From contig JALOBC010000001.1 of NCBI GenBank assembly GCA_023228465.1, positions 62,001 through 126,000 on the forward strand: a stretch of 64,000 nucleotides of DNA, read 5' to 3'. The stretch comes from Dokdonella sp. GTDB lineage: Bacteria; Pseudomonadota; Gammaproteobacteria; Xanthomonadales; Rhodanobacteraceae. The translations under genes and the position numbers were made by a program. Positions 37,044 to 45,382 of the stretch are shown here, in pieces (position 1 is the first letter of the stretch; every line of letters starts with the position of its first letter). The notes under the pieces are model-generated. The model saw only the letters and a program-made list of their open reading frames with translations. It was not told where the DNA came from and made no database searches.

Positions 37044-38927
37044 TTGAGCACAGAGCCCTGGAGCATCGAGGCAGCCCGCGCGGCGTATGCGGTGCCGCAC
37101 TGGAGCGAAGGCTATTTCGACGTTGCCGGCAATGGCGATGTGCTCGTGCGCCCACGCGGCGCCGCGGGGCCGCGCCTGTCCTTGCCCGAAGTGGTTGCCG
37201 CAGCCCAGGCGCGTGGCGCGCGACTGCCGTTGCTGGTGCGCTTTGCCGACATCCTCTCCGACCGGCGGGCGCGCCTGCAGGACGCCTTCGCCGATGCCAT
37301 GCGCACCTGGGACTACGCCGGCGGCTACACCCTCATCTATCCGATCAAGGTGAACCAGCAGCGCAACGTCGCTGGAGAGCTGGCCGCCACGGCCGGGCCG
37401 GGCTTTGGCCTGGAGGCCGGTTCCAAACCCGAACTGATGGCCGTCCTGGCGCTGGCGCAGCCCGGCAGCACGGTCATCTGCAATGGCTACAAGGACCGCG
37501 AATACATCCGCCTGGCGCTGATCGGCCGGCGTCTGGGGCTGGACATCTTCATCGTCATCGAGAAGCCTTCGGAACTGCGCTACGTGATCGAGGAGTCGCG
37601 CGCGCTCGGCGTGGAGCCGCTGCTCGGCGTGCGCATGCGCCTCAAGAGCCTGGGCGCCGGCAAGTGGCAGAACTCGGGCGGCGACAAGGCCAAGTTCGGC
37701 CTCACCCCGCGCCAGCTGCTCAGCCTGCTGGATGACCTGCGCAGCGCCGGCCTCGATCACACCCTGAAGCTGCTGCACTTCCACATGGGTTCGCAGATGT
37801 CCAACGTGCGCGACATCGCCAACGGCATGCGCGAAGCGGTGCGCTACTTCGTCGAACTTTCGCGGATGGGCCTGGCCATCACCCACATGGATGTCGGCGG
37901 CGGTCTGGGCGTGGACTACGAGGGCACCCGCTCGCGTTCGGAGTGCTCGGTCAATTACGGGCTGGGCGAATACGCCGCGGCCGTGGTCGGCACGCTGGCC
38001 GAGGCGTGTACGGCCAATGATCTGGTGCCACCGCACGTGCTCACCGAATCCGGCCGCGCGCTGACCGCGCACCACGCCGTGCTGGTGGTCAACGTCAGCG
38101 AGGTCGAGGAGGCGCCGCGCGGCGCGGTGCCCCCCGAGCGCGACGAGGAACCGGCGGTGCTGCGGCGCCTGCGCGAGATCCTGACCGAAATCGGCCAGCG
38201 TCCGGCCACCGAGCTCTACCACGAAGCGCAGTACCAGCTGGCCGAAGGCCAGTCGCTGTACGCGCTGGGTCAGCTCTCGCTTGCCGATCGTGCGGACCTG
38301 GACGATCTGTATTACGCGGTGGTCAATCGCCTGCGCGGACGCCTCAAGCCGGACGAGCGTGCCCACCGGCACATCCTCGACGAGCTCGATGCCACCCTGG
38401 TCGACAAGTACTTCGTCAATTTCTCGGTGTTCGAGTCGGTGCCGGACGTGTGGGCCATCGACCAGGTGTTCCCGATCATGCCCATCGCCGGCCTGGACCG
38501 CGCGCCCGAGCGGCGCGGCGTGATCGCCGACCTCACCTGCGATTCGGATGGCCGCATCGACCAGTACGTGGAGGCCGATGGCCTGGATGTCAGCCTGCCG
38601 CTGCACGCCATGCAGAAGGGTGAGCGCTACCGGCTCGGCCTGTTCATGGTCGGCGCCTACCAGGAGACGCTGGGTGACATCCACAACCTGTTCGGCGACA
38701 CCGATGCGGTGAACGTCCGGCTGACGGCGGACGGCTTCGAGCTCGCCCACCTGCGCCATGGCGACACCACCGATCTGATGCTCGATTACGTCGGCTACGA
38801 CCTTGGCGAGCTGCGCGCCGCCTACCGTGACAAGATCACCGCTGCTGGTCTGGTGGGCGCGGAGGCAGGGCGTGTGCAGGCGGCCCTCGAAAAGGGCCTG
38901 ACCGGCTACACCTACCTCGCCGAGTAG
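37044..38927 (+). CDS. speA: Biosynthetic arginine decarboxylase
   Basis: The 627-residue PLP enzyme converts arginine to agmatine, the first step to putrescine. It has the PLP Lys102 in IYPIKVNQQRN, LEAGSKPELMAVLALA, VCNGYKDREYIRLALIG-type sequence, the glycine-rich HMDVGGGLGVDY phosphate-binding loop, and the HHAVLVVNVSEVE block; the C-terminus continues with the expected four-helix part to GYTYLAE. A TTG at 37044 reads (M)STEPWSIEAARAAY, matching the family N-terminus, with GGAG eight bases upstream; no ATG fits. It is transcribed divergently from speE. Confidence 0.94.
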   Translation: MSTEPWSIEAARAAYAVPHWSEGYFDVAGNGDVLVRPRGAAGPRLSLPEVVAAAQARGARLPLLVRFADILSDRRARLQDAFADAMRTWDYAGGYTLIYPIKVNQQRNVAGELAATAGPGFGLEAGSKPELMAVLALAQPGSTVICNGYKDREYIRLALIGRRLGLDIFIVIEKPSELRYVIEESRALGVEPLLGVRMRLKSLGAGKWQNSGGDKAKFGLTPRQLLSLLDDLRSAGLDHTLKLLHFHMGSQMSNVRDIANGMREAVRYFVELSRMGLAITHMDVGGGLGVDYEGTRSRSECSVNYGLGEYAAAVVGTLAEACTANDLVPPHVLTESGRALTAHHAVLVVNVSEVEEAPRGAVPPERDEEPAVLRRLREILTEIGQRPATELYHEAQYQLAEGQSLYALGQLSLADRADLDDLYYAVVNRLRGRLKPDERAHRHILDELDATLVDKYFVNFSVFESVPDVWAIDQVFPIMPIAGLDRAPERRGVIADLTCDSDGRIDQYVEADGLDVSLPLHAMQKGERYRLGLFMVGAYQETLGDIHNLFGDTDAVNVRLTADGFELAHLRHGDTTDLMLDYVGYDLGELRAAYRDKITAAGLVGAEAGRVQAALEKGLTGYTYLAE

Positions 38928-38953
38928 CCGCGGGCGCCCCGCCGATCGGCGGG

Positions 38954-39362
38954 ATGCCGCGACCCGGCCGCAGTCCCGTGCGGGTTCGCCGCCCGGGCGC
39001 CAGCCGGATTGCGCGGCTGCCCCTGCTGTTCGCCTTCAGCCTGTTCGCCAATGCGGGCCGGCATGTCTGGTTCCACACCACCGGCACGCAGAGGCTGCAC
39101 AACCAGTGCCTGCTGACCCACACGCTGGTCGACATACCGGTCGGCGCCACGCTGGAAGCGATGCCCCGCCTGGGCGCCGATTACGCGCCGCTGCCACGCA
39201 GCCGCGTGCTGGACTTCTGCGACCACTACGGCTGCACCCCGATCAGCGACATCCACGGCCGTCCTGGCGTCGACGTGCCTGGCATCCAGCCACGACCTCG
39301 GCGCGGTCGAACAGACCGATATCCTGTTCTACTCCGGCAGCGGAGCGTATCCGGCGGACTGA
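38954..39362 (+). pseudogene. Small gene of unknown function with a probable frameshift
   Basis: From the ATG at 38954 the frame encodes a hydrophobic stretch (RIARLPLLFAFSLFANAGRHVWFH) and a Cys-containing part (RVLDFCDHYGCTPISDIHG), with G/C-biased third positions up to about 39275. After that the bias moves to the next frame, which reads SSHDLGAVEQTDILFYSGSGAYPAD and stops at 39360-39362. One extra base near 39275 explains this. The repaired protein would be about 135 residues, a membrane-anchored or exported protein that I do not recognise. Sequencing error cannot be excluded. Confidence 0.4.
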
Positions 39363-39458
39363 GGGACGGCCATGCGCGTCGCTGCGGGTGCAGTACGTGC
39401 CGGGTCGGTGCAAGCCCACCACCGGCTCACGCTAAGATGGCCGCGTTGCAGTTGCCGC

Positions 39459-40028
39459 ATGGGATCGGGTGTGGGCGAAATCACCGAGCTGTTGCATGCC
39501 GCGCGCGCGGGTGATGCGCCCGCGCTGCAGGAGGTGTTCGCCGCCGTCTATCCGACCCTGCGCACGCTTGCCGGTTCACGGCTGCGCGGCATGCCCGGCG
39601 AGTACACCCTCAGTCCCACCGCGCTGGTGCACGAGGCCTACCTGAAACTGGTCGGCGCGGGGCGGCTGGATCTGACCGATCGCCAGCACTTCTTCGCCTG
39701 TGCCGCACGCGCCATGCGGCACATCCTGGTCGATCACGCCCGCGCGCGCGCTGCGCTGAGCCGCGGCGGGCACGCGCTGCGGGTGGATTGGGACGGCGTG
39801 CAGGACACCGCGATCGACACCCAGGCGCTGCTCGACGTGAACCAGGCGCTGGATCGCCTCGATGCGATTTCCCCGGCCCTGCGCGAGCTGGTCGAGCTGC
39901 GCGTCTTCGCCGGCATGACCCTGGAGGAGCTGGCGGAGATAAACGATCGTTCCCTGCGCAGCATCAACCGCGACTGGCAGCGCGCGCGGGCACTGCTGAT
40001 GGCGCAGATGACGGAGCCCGATCCCTGA
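39459..40028 (+). CDS. ECF-like RNA polymerase sigma factor (TIGR02999 type)
   Basis: The 189-residue sigma factor has region 2 (TLRTLAGSRLRGMPGEYTLSPTALVHEAYLKLV, then DRQHFFACAARAMRHILVDHARAR) and region 4 (LDRLDAISPALRELVELRVFAGMTLEELAEINDRSLRSINRDWQRARALL). The LSPTALVHEAYLKL and FFACAARAMRHILVDHARAR blocks are hallmarks of the TIGR02999 group, found mainly beside Ser/Thr kinases. Its stop overlaps the kinase-gene ATG by one base (TGATG), so they are coupled. The kinase probably modulates its activity; this is inference from position and family. Confidence 0.92.
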   Translation: MGSGVGEITELLHAARAGDAPALQEVFAAVYPTLRTLAGSRLRGMPGEYTLSPTALVHEAYLKLVGAGRLDLTDRQHFFACAARAMRHILVDHARARAALSRGGHALRVDWDGVQDTAIDTQALLDVNQALDRLDAISPALRELVELRVFAGMTLEELAEINDRSLRSINRDWQRARALLMAQMTEPDP

Positions 40029-42616
40029 TGGACGTCGGCGAGCGCGAGAGCTGGCTGGAGGCCGATCGCCTGTTCCAGCAGTTGCTCGACCTGGACACGG
40101 CGGCGCGGCAGGACTGGCTGGAGAAGCAGGCTCTCGAAGAGGGCGTGCGCGCCCGCCTCGAGCACCTGCTGGCCTGCGCCGAGCGTCCACACCGACTGCT
40201 GGATGCGGCGGTCTTTCCATCCGCCGATGCGCCGCAGCTCCTGGCCAGCGCCGGCGCGAAGTTCTCGCTCGTCGGCCAGCGCATCGGTGACTGGCAGCTG
40301 TGCGAGCTGATCGGCGAAGGCGGCATGGGGACGGTGTACCGGGCCGCGCGCGTGGGCCAGGATTTCGAGCAGCAGGCTGCAGTCAAGCTGCTCGCGCGTA
40401 CGATTCACGGCGCTGCCGCGCGTGCCCGCTTCCAGCGTGAGCGGCGCATCCTGGCGCAGCTGCAGCATCCGCACATCGCCGGGCTCATCGACGCCGGCGT
40501 GGCGGCGGACGGCACGCCCTACCTCGCCATGACCCTGCTGCACGGCACGCGCATCGATCAGCATTGCCAGGCGCGCGCCCTGTCGCTGAACGCACGCGTG
40601 GAGCTGGTGTTGCAGGTGTGCGCGGCGGTCGCCTATGCGCATCGGCAACTGGTGGTGCATCGGGACATCAAGCCGGCGAACATCCTGGTCGATGCAAGCG
40701 GCCACGCCACCCTGCTCGATTTCGGCATCGCCCACCTGCTCGACGTGGGGGATGCCGCCGAGCGTACGCTGACGCGCGCCTTCACCCCGGATTACGCCGC
40801 GCCCGAGCAGTCCCACGGCGATCATGCGCCGGGCACCGCGGTCGATGTGTACGGGCTGGGCGCCGTGCTGCACCGCCTGCTGGCCGGCGCGCCGCCGCAA
40901 CGGGATGCGCATGGTGATCCGCGGCCCGCATCGAAGGTCGCTGCCGCACAGGGCCAGGCGCAGGCGGCCAGCCTGCGTGGCGATCTCGATGCGCTGTTTG
41001 CCTGCGCCCTGGCCAACGATCCGCAGGAGCGCTATGCCAGCGTCGATTTGCTGGCGGCCGATCTGCGGGCGTGGCTGCAGCGCCGGCCGCTGCAGGCCCG
41101 GCGCGCGGGGGCATGCCGGCGGATGGGCAAGTTCGTGCAGCGCCATCGCGCCGCCAGTGCGCTGGCGCTGCTGGCCGCGCTGGCGCTCGCCGCTGGCAGT
41201 GTGCAGTTCGCGCTCAGCCACCGGGCACTCGAACGCCACGCAGCTGAACTCCAGGCCGTGACGCAGTTCCAGGCCGACATGCTGGAGCAGATCGTCCCGG
41301 CCGAAGTCGGCGCGCGACTGCGCGCCGCATTGCGCGCTGCCCTGCCGACACAGGCGCAGGCCGGCCATGCCGCATCCACCGCCATCGACGGCATCGACTA
41401 CACGGGACTGGCCGTGGACATGCTCGACGAGGCAATCCTCGCGCGCGCCGCGGACGCTGCGCGCACGCGCTTTGCCGACCAGCCGCGCATCGCCGCGATG
41501 CTGCTGCAGCAGGTGGCCAGCAGCTACCGGGGCCTCGGCCGGTTCGCCAGCGCCGGCGTCCTGCAGGATGAGGTGATCGCGAAGCTGGAGCAGGAGCCTG
41601 GAGACGCTGATCGCCTGACCCTGGCTGCGCGCCGCGAACAGCTCAAGCTGCTTCGCATGACCGGGGCCGCCGATGGAGAGGCGAGGCACCGCGCGGTTCT
41701 CGAGGCGCATCGGTATTACCTTGGCGCGAACGATCTGGATACCCAGGTCGCGCGCGCCGCCCTCGGGCAGTGGCTGATGACGCACGGCAAGGCGGCCGAA
41801 GCCGAACCCCTGCTGCGCGAAGCCGTCGCGCGCTTCGATCGTGCAAGCGGCGCAGCCGACGCCGATGCCGCGGCGGCGCGGGTCAATCTTGCCTTCAGCG
41901 TGTCATCGCAGGGCCGTTACGCCGAGTCCGAGCCCGGGCACCGACGTGCGGTCGAAGATGCCGTGCGCGTGTTCGGCCCCGGTCACGAATTCACCCTGGT
42001 GGCGATCAACAACCTCGCCTACGTGCTCGGCCGCACCGGCCATGATGATGAAGCCGAGCAGCTCTACACCGAGGTCTACGCGGCCCGCCGCCAGAGCCTG
42101 GGCGCGACGCATCCCGCGACGCTGGTTGCACTCAACAACCGCGCCAGCGCATTGCGCAAGCGTGGCCAGGCTGGCGCGGCGCTCGTCTTGCAGGAGCAGG
42201 CGTACACGGGCCTGCAGGCCGTGCTGGGACCCGCGCACGCCACGACACTCAAGGTCGGCGCCAGCCTGGCTGCCGCTCACGTGGAACTGCGGCAATTCGA
42301 GCAGGCAGCGTCGTTGTTGACCGACATCCTTGCCCGCGCACGCGACGCCGGTGCGCCTTCGGCGCTGGTCAAGGCACAACTCCTGCTGGGCCGCTGTCGC
42401 GCCGGCCAGGGTCGTCCCGACGAGGCCGACCGGATCTACGAGCAGGCCTGGCAGGATGCCCTGCAGGCCGGACGCGCCGCCGATCAGCGCGAGGTGGCCA
42501 GTTGGGCCGCCCGGCTCGATCAGGCGCGCGAAAGCGGCGCCGCGCGGCATGCCCTGTGGCTGCAGCGTGAGCGCGGCGTGGCGGAGCCGCTTGCGGCCTC
42601 GGCGACCCGGCAGTGA
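40028..42616 (+). CDS. Membrane Ser/Thr protein kinase with C-terminal TPR domain
   Basis: The 862-residue protein has four parts. The N-terminal segment (1-90) is the usual acidic lead of this kinase group. A PKN2-type kinase domain (about 93-350) has a G-loop LIGEGGMGTVYRA, the catalytic Lys in AAVKLLA, the catalytic loop VVHRDIKPANIL and DFG in LLDFGIAHLL, then DYAAPEQ. A single membrane helix follows (about 378-400), then a large tetratricopeptide-like region (about 410-860). The TPR part is probably periplasmic. It is coupled to the upstream sigma-factor gene. Confidence 0.93.
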   Translation: MDVGERESWLEADRLFQQLLDLDTAARQDWLEKQALEEGVRARLEHLLACAERPHRLLDAAVFPSADAPQLLASAGAKFSLVGQRIGDWQLCELIGEGGMGTVYRAARVGQDFEQQAAVKLLARTIHGAAARARFQRERRILAQLQHPHIAGLIDAGVAADGTPYLAMTLLHGTRIDQHCQARALSLNARVELVLQVCAAVAYAHRQLVVHRDIKPANILVDASGHATLLDFGIAHLLDVGDAAERTLTRAFTPDYAAPEQSHGDHAPGTAVDVYGLGAVLHRLLAGAPPQRDAHGDPRPASKVAAAQGQAQAASLRGDLDALFACALANDPQERYASVDLLAADLRAWLQRRPLQARRAGACRRMGKFVQRHRAASALALLAALALAAGSVQFALSHRALERHAAELQAVTQFQADMLEQIVPAEVGARLRAALRAALPTQAQAGHAASTAIDGIDYTGLAVDMLDEAILARAADAARTRFADQPRIAAMLLQQVASSYRGLGRFASAGVLQDEVIAKLEQEPGDADRLTLAARREQLKLLRMTGAADGEARHRAVLEAHRYYLGANDLDTQVARAALGQWLMTHGKAAEAEPLLREAVARFDRASGAADADAAAARVNLAFSVSSQGRYAESEPGHRRAVEDAVRVFGPGHEFTLVAINNLAYVLGRTGHDDEAEQLYTEVYAARRQSLGATHPATLVALNNRASALRKRGQAGAALVLQEQAYTGLQAVLGPAHATTLKVGASLAAAHVELRQFEQAASLLTDILARARDAGAPSALVKAQLLLGRCRAGQGRPDEADRIYEQAWQDALQAGRAADQREVASWAARLDQARESGAARHALWLQRERGVAEPLAASATRQ

Positions 42617-42808
42617 CGGGTGCGGCATTCGGGCCGCTTTCGTCGAGTTATCTGCCACGACCCACCGCCGGCTGACTGGCGGGTGGAAATCGCCTGCCCG
42701 CAGCGCATCTTCGTGCGTGTGGCGGGTACCATTGCGGTGGCCCTTGCTGCCCGGCCCGGTTGCCCGGCGCAGGCCAGGCTTCCGTTCCGATTTCCCTGGA
42801 GACTCCCG

Positions 42809-44341
42809 ATGCTCGCACGCACCCTGAAGATCCTGTTCCTGGGATTGCTGCTGTCCGCCGCCGCCCCGGCGCTGGCCGGCGCGCCCACCGATGTGGTTCT
42901 GACCGAGGTCGCCAGCGGCCTCTCGGGCCCGACCGCCATTGTCAGTCCGCACGACGGCAGCGGGCGCATGTTCGTGGTCGAAAACAAGTCCAGCCAAGGC
43001 CGCGTGCGCATCATCGACGCAGCGGGCAACCTGCTGCCCACGCCCTACTATACGCATGCGACGACCGGCGGCCCCGGCAGCGAACAGGGCATGCTCGGCC
43101 TCGCCTTCGATCCGGATTTCGCGACCAACGGGCGCCTGTACATCACCTACACGGCGCCGGGCAGCGATCCGCGCCTGGGCAGCCAGCCCGACCAGGTGCT
43201 GATACGCCTGACCGCCACCGATCCATCTGCAAACACCTTCACCGGTGCCGAGCAGGTGATCCTGCGCATTCCCGACATCTACAGCAACCACAATGGCGGC
43301 AACATCGCCTTCGGTCCGGATGGCTATCTCTATTGGGGCATGGGCGACGGCGGCTCGGGCGGGGATCCGAACGGCTTTGCGCAGGACCTGTGGAAGAAGG
43401 AGGTCAATGGCAGCAACTATTACCTGCTGGGCAAGATGCTGCGCCTGGACGTTGACACGCCGACCGCCTCGGCGCCGGCCAACCAGTGCGGCGCCACGGC
43501 CGGACAAGCCGCTGCGTATTCGATTCCGGCGGACAACCCCTACGCCGGGGCGAGCGACAAGTGCGGGGAAATCTGGCTTTACGGCCTGCGCAACCCGTGG
43601 CGCTGGAGCTTCGATCGCCAGACCGGCGATCTCATCATCGGAGACGTGGGACAGAACCAGTGGGAAGAGATCGACTTTCGCGCGGCCGGCAGTCCGGCCA
43701 CGGAGAACAACTACGGCTGGAAGCTGTGCGAAGGCAACCATTACTTTTCCGCCCCCGGCAGTGGCACGGGATGCCCGGCCGCCACCGGTACGCTGGCGCC
43801 GGTGATCGAGTACTCGCATGGCTCTGGTTGTTCGGTCACTGGCGGCTATGTCTATCGCGGGCCGATCGTATCCCTGCGCGGTGATTACCTCTTCAGCGAC
43901 TACTGCTCGGGCAAGATCTGGATTGCAACGGTTGACGCCGGTGCGCCGAACTGGACCTACACCACGCTTGCCGGCACGCCGTCCATGAACGTTTACAGCT
44001 TCGGCGAAAGCGAGATCGGCGACCTCTACGTGGTTCATGGCGGCGGCAAGATCTACCGTTTCGATTCGACCGCGATGCCGGTGTTCCATGTCGTCACGCC
44101 CATGGCCGGCATCGGCGGCACCCTCACGCCCGGTACGCCGCAGACGGTCGAAGAAGGCGAAACGGTGGTCTTCACCCTGACACCCGATCCGGGATACATC
44201 ATCCAGGGCGCCAGCGGTTGCGGCGGAAGTCTTTCGGGCAACCAGTTCACCACCGCGCCCGTGCATGCGGACTGCATCGTTGCCGCGCAGTTCGTCAACG
44301 ACCCGGACATCATCTTCAAGAACGGCTTCGACGGCCCCTGA
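42809..44341 (+). CDS. Secreted PQQ-dependent sugar dehydrogenase-like protein with IFxxGFD tail
   Basis: The 510-residue protein has a signal peptide (about 1-26) and a beta-propeller of the soluble glucose/sorbosone dehydrogenase family: LSGPTAIVSPHDGSGRMFVVE, GMLGLAFDPDF, NHNGGNIAFGPDGYLYWGMGDGGSGGDPN, LRNPWRWSFDRQTGDLIIGDVGQNQWEEID and YGWKLCEG. After the propeller (about 440) comes a domain rich in Gly/Thr and Cys pairs (TPMAGIGGTLTPGTPQTVEEGETVVFTL...). The C-terminus is DPDIIFKNGFDGP, matching the tag in the delta-60 protein. A clear ribosome-binding site (ctggaga) precedes the ATG. It follows the sigma-kinase pair by 192 bases. Confidence 0.88.
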   Translation: MLARTLKILFLGLLLSAAAPALAGAPTDVVLTEVASGLSGPTAIVSPHDGSGRMFVVENKSSQGRVRIIDAAGNLLPTPYYTHATTGGPGSEQGMLGLAFDPDFATNGRLYITYTAPGSDPRLGSQPDQVLIRLTATDPSANTFTGAEQVILRIPDIYSNHNGGNIAFGPDGYLYWGMGDGGSGGDPNGFAQDLWKKEVNGSNYYLLGKMLRLDVDTPTASAPANQCGATAGQAAAYSIPADNPYAGASDKCGEIWLYGLRNPWRWSFDRQTGDLIIGDVGQNQWEEIDFRAAGSPATENNYGWKLCEGNHYFSAPGSGTGCPAATGTLAPVIEYSHGSGCSVTGGYVYRGPIVSLRGDYLFSDYCSGKIWIATVDAGAPNWTYTTLAGTPSMNVYSFGESEIGDLYVVHGGGKIYRFDSTAMPVFHVVTPMAGIGGTLTPGTPQTVEEGETVVFTLTPDPGYIIQGASGCGGSLSGNQFTTAPVHADCIVAAQFVNDPDIIFKNGFDGP

Positions 44342-44445
44342 CGCGATCCGCGCCAATGCGCTGGCCCTGATTCGCGACAACAACCAGCGCTGCACAGCCT
44401 GTGGCAGCGGCTGGGGCTGCAGCTGCAGCTTGTGGGAGCGGCTTT

Positions 44446-44749
44446 GTGGGAGCGGCTTCAGCCGCGCTGCTTTCGAAGCGCGGGAGCATCGGGACTGAAG
44501 TCCCTCCCACAGCATGTCCGCAACCTCCAGCGCAGTGCCGTGGGAGCGGCTTCAGCCGCGCTGCTTTCGAAGCGCGGGAGCATCGGGACTGGAGTCCGTC
44601 CCACAGCATGTCCGCAACCTCCAGCACAGTGCCGTGGGAGCGGCTTCAGCCGCGCTGCTTTCGAAGCCCAGAAGCATCGGGACTGAAGTCCCTCCCACAG
44701 CATGTCCGCAACCTCCAGCGCAGTGCCGTGGGAGCGGCTTCAGCCGCGA
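44446..44749. repeat. Tandem 94-bp REP-pair array (three full units and a partial fourth)
   Basis: Three copies of a 94-base unit begin at 44446, 44540 and 44634; a fourth starts at 44728 and breaks off after about 22 bases. Each begins GTGGGAGCGGCTTCAGCCGCG, a REP head with an internal GCGGCT/AGCCGC hairpin. At its middle it carries the reverse-oriented head GGGACTGAAGTCCCTCCCAC, so each unit is an inverted REP pair, with a spacer of about 29 bases holding CATGTCCGCAACCTCCAGC. Copies differ at a few bases. An isolated half-unit sits at 44431-44444. Open frames read through it on both strands but look non-coding. Confidence 0.93.
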
Positions 44750-44785
44750 TGCCATTGGCGCCGAAGAGGCGTTGCCCGCGCGCCG

Positions 44786-45382
44786 TTAGGGCTGTTCCTT
44801 GAGCGCGATCGCCTTGATGCCGTTCTCGGCCAGGTTGCGTTTGGCGGCCTCGAGGTCGCTGGCATTGGCGTAGGGGCCGACGCGGACACGGTGCCAGGTC
44901 TTGCCGTTGATGGTGACCGGCTGAATGTGGGCCACGAAGCCGGACAGCGCGAGGCGCGCCTTGGCCTCTTCGGCAGCGCGTGGATCGGGATACGAGCCGG
45001 CTTGCAACACGTAGCGACCACTGTCCGCGGTCGGTGGCGTGCCCGGCGTTGCCGGTGCCGCGGCGCGCGCCTGTTGTTCGGCCTTCGCCTTCGCGCTCAG
45101 CTCGGCATCCGGGATCACCACTTCGGCTTCGGGAAGCACCTGGTAGAAATCGTAGCTTGGCCGCGGCCTGGCTTCGGCGACCGGTGGCTCGCTTTCCTTG
45201 GGCGCCTGTGCCTGCGGATTGGGTTGGGGCAGGTTGGCTGGGCGCAGCAGCGGTGCCCAACCCTTGACCAAGACCAGCAGCATGAGGCCCGCACCGAGCA
45301 CCACGCCGACCAGCAACCATACCCAGGCGGGCTTTTGCGGGCTGCCCCCGCGGGTCGCCTGGCGTCCCTTCCGTGTTGCCAT
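44786..45382 (-). CDS. SPOR-domain membrane protein (FtsN-like)
   Basis: The 198-residue protein has a basic N-terminus, one membrane segment (about 20-40), a Pro/Ala/Glu-rich linker (about 50-115) and a SPOR domain (about 120-198) with GRYVLQAGSYPDPRAAEEAKARLALSGFVAHIQPVTINGKTWHRVRVGPYANASDL. SPOR domains bind denuded septal glycans in the periplasm, and FtsN-type proteins localise to division sites. The short linker lacks recognisable FtsN essential motifs. Its ATG overlaps the argS stop by one base, so it is translated after argS. It is convergent with the REP array. Confidence 0.9.
   Translation of the reverse strand: MATRKGRQATRGGSPQKPAWVWLLVGVVLGAGLMLLVLVKGWAPLLRPANLPQPNPQAQAPKESEPPVAEARPRPSYDFYQVLPEAEVVIPDAELSAKAKAEQQARAAAPATPGTPPTADSGRYVLQAGSYPDPRAAEEAKARLALSGFVAHIQPVTINGKTWHRVRVGPYANASDLEAAKRNLAENGIKAIALKEQP

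Noticed and set aside
41903..44515. 870-residue open frame on the minus strand
   Set aside because: It lies antisense to the kinase and dehydrogenase genes, whose motifs are clear. Long antisense frames are expected at this G/C content, and the translation shows no motif.
44446..44749. Regular repeats that might look like a CRISPR array
   Set aside because: The period is 94 bases, the repeats fill almost the whole unit, and the spacers are themselves repeated; the heads match REP elements. No cas genes are nearby.
44401..44802. Several overlapping open frames through the REP array
   Set aside because: They repeat the same peptide in different frames because the unit length is not a multiple of three; there is no coding bias or start signal.
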